A DNA stretch of 64,000 bases from Candidatus Latescibacterota bacterium (GCA_007136405.1 SLHA01000021.1:1-64000); one strand, 5' to 3'; counted from the first letter of the stretch, positions 1-7,584 are shown. Numbers and translations are program-made. Notes: generated from the sequence alone by a model not told the origin.

Positions 1-27
1 ACTGACGCGGCAGCAAGCAACACACAG

Positions 28-103
28 GGGGCAGTAGCTCAGCTGGGAGAGCGCGGGCTTTGCAAGCCTGAGGTCGGCGGTTCGAACCCGCTCTGCTCCA
101 CCA
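28..103 (+). tRNA. tRNA-Ala (anticodon TGC)
   Basis: A 76-base cloverleaf ending in an encoded CCA. The acceptor stem pairs GGGGCAG (28-34) with CTGCTCC (93-99), with one G-U pair, and A100 is the discriminator base. The anticodon loop TTTGCAA (59-65) places TGC at 61-63, and the T-loop GTTCGAA is intact. It decodes GCN alanine codons. Such a tRNA often sits in an rRNA spacer, but no rRNA is visible on either side here. Confidence 0.97.
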
Positions 104-127
104 TACCATGATCCAACAGGTTCCAAG

Positions 128-163
128 AAAAGCCTGTAAGTCATTGACCTGCAGGCTTTTTCT
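128..163 (+). terminator. Intrinsic terminator after tRNA-Ala
   Basis: The stem AAAAGCCTG (128-136) pairs with CAGGCTTTT (152-160) and runs into a T tract. It lies 25 bases after the tRNA CCA end and is correctly oriented to end the tRNA transcript. Confidence 0.8.
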
Positions 164-492
164 GTGTTTGGACCGTCTGTTGTTGTCCATAGCGTGCCGC
201 TGGTATCCGGGGGTATTTGGGGGTACAAAGCTGAAACTCGGGACAACGGCGTCTCGCCATATGGTGCTTCACCGCCACCAGGACCGGCTGTTTGAGCCCA
301 CCTCTCCTCTGGAACCACACGTTGATCGCTCAGAAGCGCTTGAATATGAACAGCTTGGAAACTAACTTCATAGTGACCATTGGTCGATCTCCTTGCCCCC
401 TGCAGGGGCGGCTCGAATGTCGAGTGCACCAAGCCTGATATAACGACCTTTGGTCCTGCTATCGTTTTCGGGCTTGCGTGCATCTCTCCTCC

Positions 493-715
493 CCCAATAG
501 ACAAAAAAGCTCTGCAACCGGGGCCTCAGCTGGGCACCACATGACGTCGATTACCGGCTCCCCGGCGTGGAGGATTACGGAAAGATCCATTATTGTCTGT
601 TCTGGAGGGGGGGGATCTGCAGATCAGCAACGAGCGCGACGCGCCGCGGGATCCGCTTTATTTCGAGGCGGCGCGTGACCTGGCCACACTGGGCAAGGGC
701 CGGGTGATGCTGGAT
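493..715 (+). pseudogene. Decayed gene fragment, function unknown
   Basis: After a TAG, the reading frame from about 493 gives a protein-like stretch (LCNRGLSWAPHDVDYRLPG, then EDYGKIHYCLFWRGG). At the 8-base G run around 604-611 it must shift frame to continue as DLQISNERDAPRDPLYFEAA, then RDLATLGKG. It stops making sense where the 25-bp repeat array starts. No start codon with a ribosome-binding site and no recognisable family were found. The best reading is a gene remnant broken by a homopolymer indel and truncated by a mobile element. A chance open stretch cannot be excluded. Confidence 0.25.
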
Positions 716-733
716 GCGGCTATCACTCCAGGA

Positions 734-876
734 GGCGCCATTACACCGATCAACGCCTGGCACCATGGTGCCGATCTCGCCCTGGCTCCATTACGCCGGT
801 CAGCGACTGGCGCCATTACGCCGGTCATCAGCCGGTGCCATGACTCCGATCTCGCAATGGCTCCATATGAGCGGTC
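734..876 (-). repeat. Six-unit 25-bp periodic array, IS21-like element end
   Basis: Six degenerate 18-base units (plus-strand consensus GGCKCCATTACRCCGGTC) start at 734, 759, 784, 809, 834 and 859, exactly 25 bases apart, with 7-base non-conserved gaps. On the minus strand the unit reads GACCGGYGTAATGGMGCC. Established knowledge: IS21-family elements carry multiple short tandem repeats at their ends as transposase binding sites, and this pattern resembles them. No istA/istB gene is nearby, so this would be a solitary left-over end. The units are too short, with gaps too short, for a CRISPR array. Confidence 0.55.
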
Positions 877-1033
877 ACTAACCAAAACTGCCATCTCGCG
901 CACCTCTGCCGTCAACCTGCTGACCGACGTCGTTACAGGTGTTTGATCCGCCCTCTCCCTTCATTAGCTTTACCAGCCTTCGAGCCCGCAGTAGTTGCAC
1001 TGTGAGGAGACATCCAGCCACTGGCCCGCCCGG

Positions 1034-1159
1034 TCATTCCGCGAAGGCAGCCTTGATGTCGGCCCATGAGTTGGACTGCACCGCGGTAGGCGTGAGATCG
1101 ACACCGGCCTCGTACACCAGATGCACGAAGCGTTGGTTGCTGCCGTCTTGGACATTCAT
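1034..1159 (-). CDS. Possible small ORF (41 aa), hypothetical
   Basis: An ATG at 1159 is preceded at 5 bases by GGAAG and opens a 41-codon frame (MNVQDGSNQRFVHLVYEAG..., ending WADIKAAFAE) closed by TGA. The peptide has normal soluble-protein composition. It lies in a gene-poor stretch with mobile-element debris, has no recognisable family and no neighbour to support it, and may be a fragment of a larger lost gene. The rest of the 900-1338 region shows no convincing coding frame. Confidence 0.25.
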   Translation of the reverse strand: MNVQDGSNQRFVHLVYEAGVDLTPTAVQSNSWADIKAAFAE

Positions 1160-1338
1160 GACTACTTCCATCGGTGTTTGGTTGTCCAACTATTGACGCC
1201 AAATTCCAGCATGTTCGACGTCAGGATGTCCGAATATTTCGGTTGTATTTCCTGTGACGTCAGCAGCATATCTTTGTCTTTCAGGTGGTCTACAGTGTCC
1301 GGCGCAGCCGTGAATAGAGAGGCATTGGCCTTTGTCTG

Positions 1339-1405
1339 CCCCGCGAAGCTGCTTCCGTAAGCTCACCGGCTGATAACGGGAGAAAATACATCTGTCGCCA
1401 TTTCA
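1339..1405. repeat. Dispersed repeat, copy A
   Basis: About 67 bases that closely match copy B at 2932-2999 (shared core GGCTGATARCGGGAGAAAA followed by TAMATCTGTC). It ends on the stop codon of the FGE lipoprotein gene. Copy B ends against the stop codon of the next minus-strand gene. On the minus strand it contains a GGCGACAGATGTATTTTCTC motif. Confidence 0.6.
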
Positions 1406-2281
1406 AGGCGTCCTCAATAAACGGGCGCCGTTGAAATTGAAGCCATAAGCCGGTGTGTCGGCGCGGCGAGCCGCCGACCGCGTGTTGTTCGGGTAGCTGC
1501 CAAAAAAGCCGCCGCGGAACACCCGGATGCTACCCCTGGAAGGCCCCTGCGGGTCCACCTGGGCCTCATCCGAATAAGACCCGTACCACAGCAGGGAGCC
1601 ACTGAACCAGTCCTGCACCCACTCTTGCACGTTGCCGTGCATGTCATACAGACCCCAGGGGTTCGGCAGCTTCGTGCCCACCGGCTGGGCATACCGCAAC
1701 CCCGCGTCCCAGGCATTGGCGTAGTACCACGCGTAGTCTCCCAACTGCGCCTCGTCGTCCCCGAAAGACCAGCGCGTGGTGGTCCCAGCCCGGCAGGCAT
1801 ACTCCCACTCCGCCTCTGTCGGCAGGCGGTAGACCTCCGCGCCCGCATGGGCGTTGAGCTGGGCGATCAGCTGCTGCACATCATCCCACGAAATAAACAC
1901 CGCCGGGTGCCGGGGGTGGTCCCGCACGTAGATTATTCCGGACCACGGCGTCGTCCCCATCACTGCCTGCCACTGTTCCTGGGTGATCACGTACTTCCCC
2001 AGCCAGAAGCCCCGACTGATGGTCACCTCGTGTTGCGGACCCTCGTTGTCGTATCGTCCCGGCTCCGTATCCGTCGACCCCATCATAAACGTCCCCGGCT
2101 CGATCCAGACGAACTCCATGGGGACGCCGTTGGGCAGAGAGAAGGTACGCACCTCGCCGGCCTCGGGGAGTTCCGGACCCGTCGGACCCTTGTCGTTGTC
2201 ACCGCAAGATGGGGCCAGTATCATCAAAAGCGACACTACAGGTACGGCCCTGCGTCTGGTTACGTTCCACCCAGATAGCAT
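1403..2281 (-). CDS. FGE/SUMF1-family lipoprotein
   Basis: The ATG at 2281 was chosen because GGAGG lies 5 bases upstream; it gives 292 aa. The N-terminus has basic residues, a hydrophobic run and lipobox LAPSC, then an Asp/Gly/Pro linker, so it should be a lipid-anchored exported protein. The remainder is a formylglycine-generating-enzyme/sulfatase-modifying-factor (C-type-lectin-like) domain: FVWIEPGTFMMGS, GPQHEVTISRGFWLGKYVIT, RLPTEAEWEYACRAG, LYDMHGNVQEWVQDWF, VFRGGFF and a C-terminal GARLLRTP. Many family members are not enzymes but ligand-binding or uncharacterised lipoproteins, and no sulfatase is nearby. The terminal GARLL replaces the common GFRL. The stop codon lies inside a dispersed repeat, so the last residues may have been altered by it. 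Confidence 0.9.
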   Translation of the reverse strand: MLSGWNVTRRRAVPVVSLLMILAPSCGDNDKGPTGPELPEAGEVRTFSLPNGVPMEFVWIEPGTFMMGSTDTEPGRYDNEGPQHEVTISRGFWLGKYVITQEQWQAVMGTTPWSGIIYVRDHPRHPAVFISWDDVQQLIAQLNAHAGAEVYRLPTEAEWEYACRAGTTTRWSFGDDEAQLGDYAWYYANAWDAGLRYAQPVGTKLPNPWGLYDMHGNVQEWVQDWFSGSLLWYGSYSDEAQVDPQGPSRGSIRVFRGGFFGSYPNNTRSAARRADTPAYGFNFNGARLLRTP

Positions 2282-2674
2282 CACGACCTCCACTCTTATT
2301 GTCTGTCCTTCCCGCTCATTAATCAACGCGGACAGTGAACCGTTCGAGGGTCCGGAGACCTGGTCTGGCCCCTCTCCTGTGGATCGTCATCCCGCCCCGC
2401 GTACGCCTGCTATCATGCCGCTAACCGGCATCGTAATACATAGTTAATCTACCCTCTTCCCCATCGTAAGCGGGTTGTCTGATAGGATGGACCCAGATTA
2501 CAGCTTTGTGTATGGGCACAGTCCACCTGGACATACGTCCCGATCACCTCGTAAGCGGATCTACTGTGCGGATTATCCAGAGGATGCAGCCGGTTTCCTA
2601 GCACAACCGGTCAACCAGACGCCCGGAACCGATCACTGGCGCAGTCTTTCAGTGCTCGAATCCTGGCTTCGAGA

Positions 2675-2771
2675 GCGTCTACGCCCAACGCCTGCGTTTA
2701 GCCCTGGAGCATCATTCACCTATGGAATACGAGCAACTCTATAAACACAAACACACCACACAGAACCCATA
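2675..2771 (+). pseudogene. IS3-family transposase OrfB, C-terminal remnant
   Basis: The frame VYAQRLRLALEHHSPMEYEQ followed by L, a Lys/His-rich tail and TAG matches the extreme C-terminus of IS3-family OrfB integrases, where RxHxALxxxSPxEYE is typical. The catalytic DDE core is absent; sequence upstream (2282-2670) shows no recognisable integrase frame. It is followed after 50 bases by an OrfA start, so the two ends of IS3-type elements abut here. Confidence 0.6.
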
Positions 2772-2800
2772 GCGAACTGCCCCGCGGTTGCCGGAGACTG
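2772..2800 (+). mobile_element. Probable IS3-type left terminal end
   Basis: GCGAACTGCCCCGCGGTTGC followed by CGGAGAC lies just upstream of the OrfA fragment, where the left terminal repeat of an IS3-family element would lie. It looks like the TGAACTGCCCC-type ends seen in this family, although the leading TG is GC here. No matching right end was found in the window. Confidence 0.4.
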
Positions 2801-2822
2801 CATTACTTGAGAGAATGGAGAT

Positions 2823-2966
2823 ATGGAAATACGCCAGCAGTATTCAACGGAAGTGCGCGAGCGGGCGGTTCAAGGGATCAAGTGGCCACCGTGCGGGGTT
2901 AAGTCCACCGTCGTCTTGCGCAGCGGCGAGGGCCCGCGAAGCCACCCCCGTGAACTCATCGGCTGA
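2823..2966 (+). pseudogene. IS3-family transposase OrfA, N-terminal remnant
   Basis: The ATG at 2823 opens MEIRQQYSTEVRERAVQ, the characteristic N-terminal helix of IS3-family OrfA (xYSxEVRERAVRxV). Homology ends after about 17 residues and the frame closes after 47 aa inside dispersed repeat copy B. The rest of the helix-turn-helix and leucine-zipper region is missing, so the fragment is non-functional. Confidence 0.65.
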
Positions 2967-2999
2967 TAGCGGGAGAAAAATAAATCTGTCCCCTTTTCA
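2932..2999. repeat. Dispersed repeat, copy B
   Basis: Second copy of the roughly 67-base repeat seen at 1339-1405, about 80% identical by eye. On the minus strand it contains AAAAGGGGACAGATTTATTT. It ends one base before the stop codon of the prenyltransferase gene and overlaps the tail of the OrfA remnant, which links this repeat to transposon activity. Confidence 0.6.
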
Positions 3000-3872
3000 T
3001 TACATCCCGTAGTATACCAGCACACTGACCACCAACCACAGCAGCATGTCAACTTGCAGAGGCCGGTCTGTCCAGATGACCTGGGTGGGACTCTCACCCG
3101 CGCCCGTCCGGTACACCAGGTACAGATAACGCAGGATGCCGTACAGCACGAACGGGATGCTCCACTGCATGCTGCGGCCGGTTCCCTCTCCGGCTGCGCC
3201 CAGGCCGATCGCATACAGGGCATAGCAGACCAGGGTCGCCGATGTGAAGATGGCAATCACCTGGTCCAGGAACGGCAGGCTGTATTCGTCGAGGATGGCC
3301 CGGTGCTCCCGGGCCTGCCCGGCCAGCGTGACGATCTCCTGACGACGTTTGACCGCAGCCAGAAAGAGAGCCAGCGAGAATATGCAGACGATGAACCAGG
3401 GCGACATGGGAACCCCTATCGCCACCGCGCCGCCGACGGCACGCAGTAAAAACCCGGTGGCGACCAGGATAATGTCCAGCAGGACCACCCGTTTCAACCG
3501 GAAGGAATAGGCCAGGTTTATACCGGCGTAGACGAGCGCAATAAGACCGAAACCGGCATTCAGCAGAAAGGCGCCGGCAAGCCCGGCCGCCAGTAGACCG
3601 GCAGCCCAGCCCAGCGCCACGCGCTTGTCCAGAATACCTGCGGCAATCGGGCGTCTGCACTTTACCGGATGCCTGCTATCCTGATCGGCATCGGCCACAT
3701 CGTTGACGAGGTATACCGCGCTGCTGATTACGCAGAAGCAGGCCACTGCGGCCAGGGCCAGGGCCACAAAGGATGGCGTAAACAGGTGCTGCGAAAAAAC
3801 CAGTGCAGGCAGGACGAAAGCGTTCTTGATCCACTGGCGTGGACGCATGGAGATCAACAGCGGAGAGAGCAT
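3000..3872 (-). CDS. UbiA-family prenyltransferase (decaprenyl-phosphate phosphoribosyltransferase-like)
   Basis: This 290-aa multi-spanning membrane protein has about eight to nine hydrophobic segments. The first Asp-rich motif NDVADADQDSRHPVKCRRPI (near residues 57-76) fits the NDxxDxxxD magnesium-diphosphate site of UbiA prenyltransferases. The second conserved region includes AVKRRQEI and SLPFLDQ. The N-terminal RPRQWIKN and the VKCRRPIAAG stretch are typical of the subfamily that transfers phosphoribosyl to decaprenyl phosphate (Rv3806c-like) rather than of quinone-pathway enzymes. The exact substrate is inferred. No clear ribosome-binding site precedes the ATG, and an in-frame TGA 27 bases upstream limits alternatives. 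No partner epimerase is adjacent. Confidence 0.85.
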   Translation of the reverse strand: MLSPLLISMRPRQWIKNAFVLPALVFSQHLFTPSFVALALAAVACFCVISSAVYLVNDVADADQDSRHPVKCRRPIAAGILDKRVALGWAAGLLAAGLAGAFLLNAGFGLIALVYAGINLAYSFRLKRVVLLDIILVATGFLLRAVGGAVAIGVPMSPWFIVCIFSLALFLAAVKRRQEIVTLAGQAREHRAILDEYSLPFLDQVIAIFTSATLVCYALYAIGLGAAGEGTGRSMQWSIPFVLYGILRYLYLVYRTGAGESPTQVIWTDRPLQVDMLLWLVVSVLVYYGM

Positions 3873-4040
3873 CAGCAGCGGCTCATTCTGCTTGAATCAT
3901 ACCAACGGCTCCGGGTTGACAACACGAAACGCTCCATCCAGTAAGCCAGCGTTCACCGTGGCCTCGCGTGTTGTATTGAGACCGGCTCGCCTGATCAACC
4001 GCGCGAGTTGCGACTTCGCACCACCATCGCTTGGGCTTGT

Positions 4041-4069
4041 GCGGCAAGCGGGTTGCTACCCGCTGCCGC
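4041..4069. other. Stable hairpin in the divergent intergenic region
   Basis: GCGGC-A-AGCGGGT pairs with ACCCGCT-GCCGC around a TGCT loop, a 12-bp stem with one bulge. It has no T tract on either side. It lies in the 363 bases between the divergent prenyltransferase (ends 3872) and the gene at 4236. Nothing else was identified in that gap. Confidence 0.45.
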
Positions 4070-4235
4070 GACCCCTAACTTCGTCATGAATTAGGTGCGT
4101 ACCGTCGTTTACCGCAAGAGAAGTCAGGTGTGTCATAGCGCTTCCTGCAGGATCCGTGGGTGGGATGTGCGTCAGGTTGCCACATGATCGCCTTGATTGC
4201 GGCTCACCCGCATGGTAGCCGTCGGCCGGAGGGAT

Positions 4236-4727
4236 ATGCTGCCAGTGCTCGCTGGATGTGCCATCGCAGCCGGTACCATGATCCTGGTTATGGTGCTGAT
4301 CAGCCTTCAACGCCGTCGCCGGCTTATCCGTCTACGCCTGGCCGCGGGGCAACAGTTTCTCCTGGAGGATGAGATCACCCACTGCTGCAACCAGCTTGCC
4401 CAACTGGACACCGGTGAACTGGAACAGTCACGCGAGACCGCCAGTCAGGCTCTGGCTCAGATACAGATCGCCCTGGTGGAACGACAGGTCCATTTGATGG
4501 TCGGTGAAGAGTTGCTGCAGCTGCTGGATCGCCGGGTCGGCCGCCTGAACAGGCTCCTCACGGATGGAGCCGTAGCCGAGTCCGCGGTGCCGGAGGCCGA
4601 ACAGCGTACGCCAGCCAGGTCCGGCAGATACGGGCCGGGATCATCCCAGCCACCGGCCAGGCGCAGTCAACTGGAACGGATGCTGCGCGACCGGATCAGT
4701 CAACACCGTCGAACCTTGGGGAACTAA
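4236..4727 (+). CDS. Hypothetical membrane-anchored helical protein
   Basis: The start ATG at 4236 lies just after GGAGGG. An earlier in-frame ATG at 4212 or TTG at 4197 lacks such a signal. The 163-aa product has one N-terminal transmembrane helix (LAGCAIAAGTMILVMVLISL) followed directly by RRRRL, which predicts a cytoplasmic C-terminus. Next comes a Leu/Gln/Glu-rich, probably coiled helical region (residues about 40-115) and a Pro/Arg/Ser-rich tail. No family was recognised. It stands alone on the plus strand, convergent with the translation operon, so neighbours give no clue. Confidence 0.55.
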   Translation: MLPVLAGCAIAAGTMILVMVLISLQRRRRLIRLRLAAGQQFLLEDEITHCCNQLAQLDTGELEQSRETASQALAQIQIALVERQVHLMVGEELLQLLDRRVGRLNRLLTDGAVAESAVPEAEQRTPARSGRYGPGSSQPPARRSQLERMLRDRISQHRRTLGN

Positions 4728-4825
4728 CCCTCTGGTTGGCCGGCAGGACGCATCAAGGCTACGCATCCGTCCGCTCCGTTCCAGGCCGGCAGAAATATCC
4801 TCTGCTAGCGTGACCTGGCCGCGGC

Positions 4826-4860
4826 GAAAAAAGCCTCCTGCTCATCGAGAGCAGGAGGCT
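4826..4860 (-). terminator. Intrinsic terminator of the rplM-frr operon
   Basis: A perfect 12-bp stem, AGCCTCCTGCTC (4832-4843) with GAGCAGGAGGCT (4849-4860), encloses a 5-base loop. On the minus strand it is followed by a run of six T. It sits 35 bases beyond the frr stop, correctly oriented to end the operon. Confidence 0.92.
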
Positions 4861-4894
4861 GGCGTGAGCCGGATGACCAGGACCCCCCCTGGTC

Positions 4895-5455
4895 TCAGAC
4901 TTCCATGATTTCAGCTTCTTTGTGCTTCACCGTCTCGTCTACCTTGCCGACGTATTCATCCGTGAGTTGTTGAATCGCCGTCTTGGTATGGCGCGAATCA
5001 TCTTCCGAGATCTCCCCTGCCTTCTCTGCTTCCTCCAGCAGATCGATCCCTTCACGGCGGGCGTGGCGCACGGCTACGCGTGCTTCCTCGCCGCGCTGAC
5101 GGGCTATCTTGGCAATCTGGTGACGACGTTCCTCCGTGAGATCCGGTATGGGTAGTCGGATCACGGTGCCGTCATTGGAGGGATTCAGCCCAAGCGATTT
5201 GTCCGCCAGTATGGCCTTTTCGATCAACGGTATGACTTTGGCTTCCCACGGCTTGATGACAATCAGGCGAGGCTCCGGAACGCTGACGGATGCAGTCTGG
5301 TTCAATGGAGTCGGCGTGCCGTAGTAATCCACCTTGACGTGATCGAGCATTGCAGCAGAAGCCCGTCCCGTGCGTATACCGGCGAGGTCCCGCCGCAGGG
5401 CCTCGATAGCCTTATCCATGAGCTCTCTGACATCCTGGAGGATTTCTTCGACCAT
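4895..5455 (-). CDS. frr: Ribosome recycling factor
   Basis: The 186-aa product has the usual RRF length (about 185) and matches end to end: an N-terminal helix with the IRTGRAS signature, VDYYGTPTPLNQ, the domain II region (SVPEPRLIVIKPWEAKVIP), then LPIPDLTEERRHQIAKIARQ and a long C-terminal helix bundle. It splits post-termination 70S ribosomes with EF-G so that subunits can be reused. GGGAG lies 9 bases before the ATG. It is the last gene of the translation operon and is followed by a strong terminator. In many bacteria pyrH lies between tsf and frr; here only 81 bases separate them. Confidence 0.98.
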   Translation of the reverse strand: MVEEILQDVRELMDKAIEALRRDLAGIRTGRASAAMLDHVKVDYYGTPTPLNQTASVSVPEPRLIVIKPWEAKVIPLIEKAILADKSLGLNPSNDGTVIRLPIPDLTEERRHQIAKIARQRGEEARVAVRHARREGIDLLEEAEKAGEISEDDSRHTKTAIQQLTDEYVGKVDETVKHKEAEIMEV

Positions 5456-5536
5456 GAACGTTTACTCCCGTGCAGGGCGTGCTGCCATATCGATATCAGT
5501 GGCTTCTTGCTGAAAAAAGCCTGTCCGGCGGACGGA

Positions 5537-6133
5537 TCACTCGCCCAGACGGAAGCAGCTGAACCGCCGGATCCGGATTTTCTCGCCGATTCTGGCCGTA
5601 ATCTCGGTCAGCAGATCCTGGACAGTCTTGTCAGGGTCCTTGACAAAAGCCTGTTCCAGAAGACACGCTTCCTGGTAGAATTTCTCCATCCTGCCGTTGA
5701 CGATTTTCTCTGCGATATGCTCCGGCTTGCCTTCGTTGGCGGCCTGTTCCATGAAGATGCGGCGCTCGCGCTCCACGGTATTCTCCGGTACCCCCTCACG
5801 ATCAACAGCCACCGGTCGGGAAGCGGCGATATGCATGGCCAGATCCTTGGCAAACTGTTGAAAATCATCTGTCCGTGCGACGAAATCGGTCTCGCAGTTA
5901 ACCTCCAGCAGCACGCCCAGCCGGCTGCCTGGATGGATGTACGATACGACGAGTCCTTCAGTCGCTTCCCGCCCGGCTCGCTTTTCAACCGCCGACAGTC
6001 CCTGCTTGCGCAGGTAGTCGACCGCTTTCTCCAGATCACCATCTGTCTCCTGCAGCGCCTTCTTGCAGTCCATCATACCGAGCCCCGTACTTTCACGGAG
6101 CTGCTTGACCGCTTTTGCCGTTATCTCAGCCAT
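5537..6133 (-). CDS. tsf: Elongation factor Ts
   Basis: Nucleotide exchange factor for EF-Tu. The 198-aa protein is the short single-core form. The N-terminal UBA-like domain carries VKQLRESTGLGMMDCKKAL, followed by the core motif LLEVNCETDFVART, which contains the TDFV segment contacting EF-Tu, then AMHIAAS. The C-terminal helices include FVKDPDKTVQDLL. GGGGAAG precedes the ATG by about 7 bases. It lies between rpsB and frr in the same direction. Confidence 0.98.
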   Translation of the reverse strand: MAEITAKAVKQLRESTGLGMMDCKKALQETDGDLEKAVDYLRKQGLSAVEKRAGREATEGLVVSYIHPGSRLGVLLEVNCETDFVARTDDFQQFAKDLAMHIAASRPVAVDREGVPENTVERERRIFMEQAANEGKPEHIAEKIVNGRMEKFYQEACLLEQAFVKDPDKTVQDLLTEITARIGEKIRIRRFSCFRLGE

Positions 6134-6196
6134 ATAGAGCTTCCCCGCACGATATAAGGTTCATCTGCTGGTGCCAACCAGCACCGTACTCTCTAT

Positions 6197-7012
6197 TTAT
6201 CTACCTGTGGCAACCGGAGCAGCGGCGTTGTCCTCTACCTGCGCCTGGTCCGAAGCCGGCAGACCGGTACCCGCCGCAACAGCCTCGCCTTCATCCTTTT
6301 CCTCATCAACCCGCCCTTTGGCTTCCTCTGCAGCCATCCGCCCCTCAAGAGCTGCATCCGCAATCAGCTGGGTGATCAGTGAAATGGACCGCAGGGCATC
6401 GTCATTGCCGGGTATGGGATAGCTGACGCATTCCGGATCACAATTGGTGTCCACTATGGCCACCGAAGGAATGGACAGTTTTGCCGCCTCCCGCACGGCG
6501 ATGTGCTCCTTCATGACATCGACGATATAGACCAGTCCGGGCAGGCCGCCCATCTTGCGGATACCGATGAGGTTACGGGTCAGCTTCTCCCGCTCCTTCT
6601 CAAGAAGCAAGACTTCCTTCTTCTTGAGTTTGTCATACGTGCCATCTGTGGCTATTCCATCCAGATGATCCAGATGGCGTATGCTCTGCCGAATGGTCTG
6701 CCAGTTGGTGAGCATGCCGCCGAGCCAGCGTTCGGTGACGTAGAACTGGCCGCAACGCTCGGCTTCCTGTTTGACGATATCCGCAGCCTGTCTCTTGGTC
6801 CCGACGAACAGGATGGAACGCCCGGCCTTGACCGTGTTGTATACGGCTTGACAGGCTTCCCGGACACGATGCACGGTTTTCTGCAGATCTATGATGTGGA
6901 TCGCGTTGCGTTCAGTGAAGATGAAGGGTTTCATTTTGGGATTCCACCTGCGGGTCTGATGCCCGAAATGGGTCCCGGCCTCCAGCAAATCACGGATGGC
7001 GACTTCAGTCAT
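6197..7012 (-). CDS. rpsB: 30S ribosomal protein S2
   Basis: The 271-aa product carries the family signature throughout: LLEAGTHFGHQTRRWNPKM, IFTERNAIHIIDL, LFVGTKRQAADIV, WLGGMLTNWQTIRQS, GLPGLVYIVDV and the C-terminal SIPSVAIVDTNCDPECVSYP and IPGNDDALRSI. The final 45 residues are an Ala/Glu-rich, probably disordered extension, so the protein is longer than the usual 225-255 aa. AGGAG lies 6 bases before the ATG. A long inverted repeat in the 170-base leader might be regulatory. Confidence 0.98.
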   Translation of the reverse strand: MTEVAIRDLLEAGTHFGHQTRRWNPKMKPFIFTERNAIHIIDLQKTVHRVREACQAVYNTVKAGRSILFVGTKRQAADIVKQEAERCGQFYVTERWLGGMLTNWQTIRQSIRHLDHLDGIATDGTYDKLKKKEVLLLEKEREKLTRNLIGIRKMGGLPGLVYIVDVMKEHIAVREAAKLSIPSVAIVDTNCDPECVSYPIPGNDDALRSISLITQLIADAALEGRMAAEEAKGRVDEEKDEGEAVAAGTGLPASDQAQVEDNAAAPVATGR

Positions 7013-7069
7013 GCTGTACTCCTGTTCTGGATGGTGTTGATCCTCCGCCCTCCTCTACTGCACACGGAA

Positions 7070-7127
7070 TTCCTGCAGTCACCGCGCTGGAAACCGACCA
7101 GCCGTTCTTGTTCAGCCACTGCAGGAA
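7070..7127 (-). other. Inverted repeat in the rpsB leader
   Basis: TTCCTGCAGT (7070-7079) and ACTGCAGGAA (7118-7127) form a perfect 10-bp inverted repeat around 38 bases, in the 170-base gap between rpsI and rpsB. In the minus-strand mRNA it would fold upstream of the rpsB ribosome-binding site. Leaders of rpsB are often autoregulated by S2. This hairpin is a candidate for such a structure but does not match a motif I can name. Confidence 0.4.
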
Positions 7128-7182
7128 CACCACCGCATGCATCAGAGAGCGTGTGTGATTGACATCAGGATGGCATACCTGA

Positions 7183-7584
7183 TCAGCGTTTGGAGAACTG
7201 GAACCGCTTGCGAGCCCCCGCCAGACCGTACTTCTTGCGTTCCTTTTCCCGCGGATCACGCGTCAGGAATCCGGCCTTCTTGAGAGAGCTGCGCATGTCA
7301 GGATTGTACTTCACCAGAGCACGGGCGATACCCAGGCAGGCAGCACCGGCCTGTCCGCGCAACCCGCCTCCCCTGGACGAGATGTGAATATCAAAGGTAT
7401 CCCGGGTTTCGGTCAGTTGAAGGGGCTGAACCAGTATCATCTCCAGGGCGTCACGCCGCAGGTAATCCTCGATATTGCGGCCATTGATATAGATCCGACC
7501 CGCTCCCGGCATCATGCGGACACGCGCCACAGAGGTTTTGCGGCGCCCGGTTGCTTCCAGTCTCTCTTCTTCTGGCATGTTCAC
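7183..7584 (-). CDS. rpsI: 30S ribosomal protein S9
   Basis: The 133-aa product shows the S9 pattern: ATGRRKTSVARVRMMPGAG, IYINGRNIEDYLRRD, the GGGLRGQAGAACLGIARALV segment, and the diagnostic basic C-terminus LTRDPREKERKKYGLAGARK then RFQFSKR, which reaches the P-site tRNA. It follows rplM by 27 bases, the conserved rplM-rpsI pair. The ribosome-binding site is weak and translation may be coupled to rplM. Confidence 0.98.
   Translation of the reverse strand: MNMPEEERLEATGRRKTSVARVRMMPGAGRIYINGRNIEDYLRRDALEMILVQPLQLTETRDTFDIHISSRGGGLRGQAGAACLGIARALVKYNPDMRSSLKKAGFLTRDPREKERKKYGLAGARKRFQFSKR

Noticed and set aside
734-876. CRISPR array
   Set aside because: The repeats are degenerate, 18 bases with 7-base gaps and a 25-base period, far shorter than any CRISPR unit, and there are no cas genes.
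593-946. 117-aa plus-strand ORF over the repeat array
   Set aside because: Its repeated residues (GAITPI and similar) simply translate the 25-bp DNA repeats; 25 is not a multiple of 3, so frame use is not conserved between units.
2475-2744. 89-aa plus-strand ORF
   Set aside because: It overlaps the recognisable OrfB tail in another frame, has no ribosome-binding site and no family-like sequence.
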